Positions 25,293-27,156 of a DNA stretch of 27,156 nucleotides are shown here, in pieces; positions within the stretch are counted from its first letter, which is position 1; each line of letters begins with the position of its first letter. The position numbers were made by a program, and so were the translations under genes. The notes beneath the pieces are model-generated. The model was not told the DNA's origin and did no database searches. It saw nothing but the letters and a program-made list of their open reading frames with translations. Origin of the DNA: Zygnema cylindricum (Eukaryota > Streptophyta > Zygnematophyceae > Zygnematales > Zygnemataceae); contig JBBHKE010000134.1 of the NCBI GenBank assembly GCA_037447655.1, forward strand, positions 1 through 27,156, read 5' to 3'.

Positions 25293-25457
25293 TTTAAACA
25301 GTGAACAACCAGTGTAAAGTATCGAGGAAGAAAGTATAATTTTACTGATTTGATTCTCGAATCATGGGCCTTTGGAAAACTGTGCATTTTTTTTCTTCAT
25401 TGTTTAGAGATTCGAGGATTTGACAGAAAATACAGCTTTATAGGTTCTGCAATTTTC

Positions 25458-25602
25458 AATCTCCCTCACTCCCTCCTCCTCTCCCTGTCTCCCTCCCTCT
25501 CTCCCCTCCAATCCCTCCCCTTTTGCCATCCACCCACTCTCATTCCCTCCCACCCTCCCTCCCCCCTCTTCCTACTTCCTCCCTCCCTATCCCCTCCCTC
25601 AT
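25458..25602. repeat. 145-base polypyrimidine tract (CCCTCCCT-type)
   Basis: The plus strand is almost pure C and T, built of CTCCCTCC-like units, with few purine interruptions. Such tracts can adopt triplex or quadruplex forms (general knowledge). A purine-rich counterpart, GAGGGAGGGAGGGAGGGAGA, starts at about 26918. Confidence 0.85.
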
Positions 25603-25802
25603 CGTAAGTTAAAATTATGTTCTTAACAATATCTAGCTTCAGTCTGATGAACACAAAAGACTCGCAGGCAAATCTGAAAGATCCGTTTTATTTTGGGCAA
25701 TTCTATCTGCTATTTTCATTGAAGGGAGTGAAGAGAGTTGGGCTTGTAAATAATTTAATTGTCTGCAAGTTTGTTTTATTCAACTAATTTCTGGTTAAAA
25801 AG

Positions 25803-25880
25803 CTACACTGCTCATCATTATTAGCGTTAAATATTTATTACTGTTAATGCACAATTAGAATTAATAATACTAATTTAGTG
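25803..25880 (+). mobile_element. Solo left end of an F1 miniature transposon
   Basis: CTACACTGCTCATCATTATT then AGCGTTAAATATTTATTACT matches the first 75 bases of 9595-9806, including the later AATAATACTAATTTA. I see no right end downstream. Confidence 0.6.
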
Positions 25881-26480
25881 CAAGGAGACGTGTAAGGAGA
25901 GTCAACGTGTATCCTCAATCTTCATGCATTCAACATGCACAGTGCACTTTTAAAATGCGCTATTTCACTTAAATCGTTAAGGTACAGAAGTACATTACTG
26001 ACCACAATGTTAGTGAAAGATCTGAAAAAAAAAATATATGCATATATATTTCCTCCCCCATAAACGAAAATTCTCGACAAACTCCTATCCACAAAAACCA
26101 ATTTTTTTTTTAAAAAACCAAATTCTGAAGTCCCTCGAATTCGATATTTCCGAAGTGACCGTTTCTCAAGCCAAAAAAATGATAAAAAAAAATTGTCTAG
26201 TCACAGAGTAGTCGTTGGAATACTTATTCTTTTCCTCTTTTCTTTTCTTTTTTGTGTTCTTCCATTCTTTTACCTCCGTTTTTCACTTCTCTCCTTTCTT
26301 TTCTTTTCCTTATTTATTTATTATTCACTTTCTTCTTTTCATTCATTTTCTTCTTATTTCTTCATTCTCAATACCATATATAACGCCCTCCACTCAATCT
26401 TTATTTTCCATAACTTCCTGTAATCTCCTCTCCCCTCACATCACTTCCCTACCAATTCCTCTCTATTTCGTCTTACGATC

Positions 26481-26800
26481 GAACCCGGGCTTCTTGTCAA
26501 GTTCTTCCTCTCTCGGTTTCTTCCGTGTCCTCCTTATTTTTCAAAAATTTTAAATCCTTCTCCGTAAAATCGTCGTATTTTATCGTCGTCCTTTTTATTA
26601 TCGCCTTCTCCTCCGCCTCCGTCATCGCTTTATTTCCTTTTTCCAACTCTTCCCTTTTCTTTCCCTTACTTTTCTTTAATTTCCCATCCCCGGATTGACA
26701 TTTTTTTGTTTGTTATTTTTTTTTTTTTTTTTATTCCCGATTCAACGTGTATCCGATAATTCGCCACCGCTTCGTCGTATTTCTTCTCTAATTTCGACAT
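26481..26800 (-). CDS. Weak minus-strand coding candidate interrupted near a poly-A run
   Basis: From the ATG at 26800 the minus strand reads MSKLEKKYDEAVANYRIHVE, then a lysine run from 17 A, and stops at 26664-26669 after about 44 codons. In another frame just downstream it stays open to about 26490 (KREELEKGNKAMTEAEE, then IKYDDFTEKDLKFLKNKED). The join would need a frameshift or an unseen intron, and a TAA precedes the second frame after the A-run. I recognise no family. Because the strand is purine-rich, Lys/Glu-rich frames are expected by chance, so this may not be a gene. Confidence 0.2.
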
Positions 26801-27156
26801 TTTGAAGGTTTAATTTCTTGTTTTCCTGCGATAAAATCACGACTTCACACCGCAGATCTGAGATTTGATTCTCCGCCTCCATTCCCAAATCCATCTGCCC
26901 CAAGAAAAAAGAAAAGAGAGGGAGGGAGGGAGGGAGAGGGAGAGAGGGAGGGAGGCTTTAGTGGGAGAGATAAAACATTGCAATTGTCCCCTCAAATTAT
27001 TACCTCGAGAGAGAAATAAAAGAAAGATCAAGAAAGGAGAGAGAAGAAAAGGGAGATGGAAGGGAGGGAAAAACGAACAAAGAAGAGACGTAAAAACATC
27101 CAACACGATAACAGGAAAGAGAGGAGGAGAGGAGGGAGAGAAAAAGAAAAGGAAAA
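26801..27156. other. Purine/pyrimidine-skewed end of the window
   Basis: The plus strand turns purine-rich at about 26900 (GAGGGAGGGAGGGAGGGAGA, later AAGGGAGATGGAAGGGAGGG). No splice-consistent coding sequence is seen. If the 26800 minus-strand start is real, this would be its leader. Confidence 0.4.

Larger units (their letters stand above)
25293..26480. other. 3' flank of SPB1 and intergenic DNA
   Basis: No gene is supported. A TGTAA word, used as a polyadenylation signal in some green algae, lies at 25313-25317, only about 20 bases after the SPB1 stop, and no AATAAA follows closely. The stretch then holds the pyrimidine tract at 25458-25602, a partial F1 end at 25803-25880, and low-complexity T/C-rich sequence from 26222 on, whose open frames are compositional. 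Confidence 0.5.

Noticed and set aside
25064-25387. 107-codon minus-strand frame over the last SPB1 exon
   Set aside because: Antisense of the Lys/Gly-rich tail, with no independent splice or start evidence.
25350-25607. 85-codon plus-strand frame rich in Ser, Leu and Pro
   Set aside because: It is a translation of the polypyrimidine tract.
26460-26500. GGGTTCGATC on the minus strand, like a tRNA T-loop
   Set aside because: The flanking bases do not form a T stem and no anticodon arm or acceptor stem fits.
26193-26553. Phe/Leu/Ser-rich plus-strand frames resembling membrane proteins
   Set aside because: The DNA is low-complexity T/C-rich, and hydrophobic residues follow from composition alone.

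Overview
The window is nuclear DNA from a eukaryote. Its genes are split by GT-AG introns, its reading frames join only after splicing, there is no operon structure, and much of the non-coding DNA is short inverted-repeat transposons. The two recognisable proteins are close to plant and algal versions by memory, and a degenerate CCCTAAA-type tract lies in one intron. A photosynthetic eukaryote, perhaps an alga, is therefore plausible, but the sequence alone does not prove it.

Layout from left to right. (1) 1-123 and 126-293 are two abutting miniature transposons. (2) 295-1641 (+) is a small four-exon gene for a helical protein of about 130 residues that I do not recognise; an AATAAA follows at 1701. 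(3) 1642-2671 is intergenic and holds a second copy of the 126-293 transposon family. (4) 2672-3091 (+) is a weak candidate for a small three-exon gene. (5) 3504-7969 (-) is a complete five-exon gene for dimethylarginine dimethylaminohydrolase (DDAH), with all key catalytic and binding residues and an N-terminal extension that looks like an organelle-targeting peptide. (6) 8020-14400 has no gene I can support and is a nest of inverted-repeat elements. They include a 0.9-kb element carrying two head-to-head 212-bp miniature transposons, and a 1.94-kb inverted repeat with arms of about 480 bp around a 543-bp miniature transposon. (7) 14757-25292 (+) is a complete 13-exon gene for SPB1/FTSJ3, the nucleolar ribosomal RNA 2'-O-methyltransferase of the large ribosomal subunit (883 residues, K-D-K-E tetrad intact). 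(8) 25293-27156 is a pyrimidine-rich intergenic stretch with two weak minus-strand reading frames near 26.5-26.8 kb.

The genes show no common pathway. SPB1 acts in ribosome assembly and DDAH in breakdown of methylated arginine. The clearest structural theme is invasion by one miniature transposon family (ends CACCGCGAATCGCTATTAGC, target TA). About 13 full or partial copies are spread over intergenic DNA and introns of all three supported genes. The most unusual local structure is SPB1 intron 2: both its splice donor and its acceptor, with the first codons of the next exon, are present in three tandem copies.
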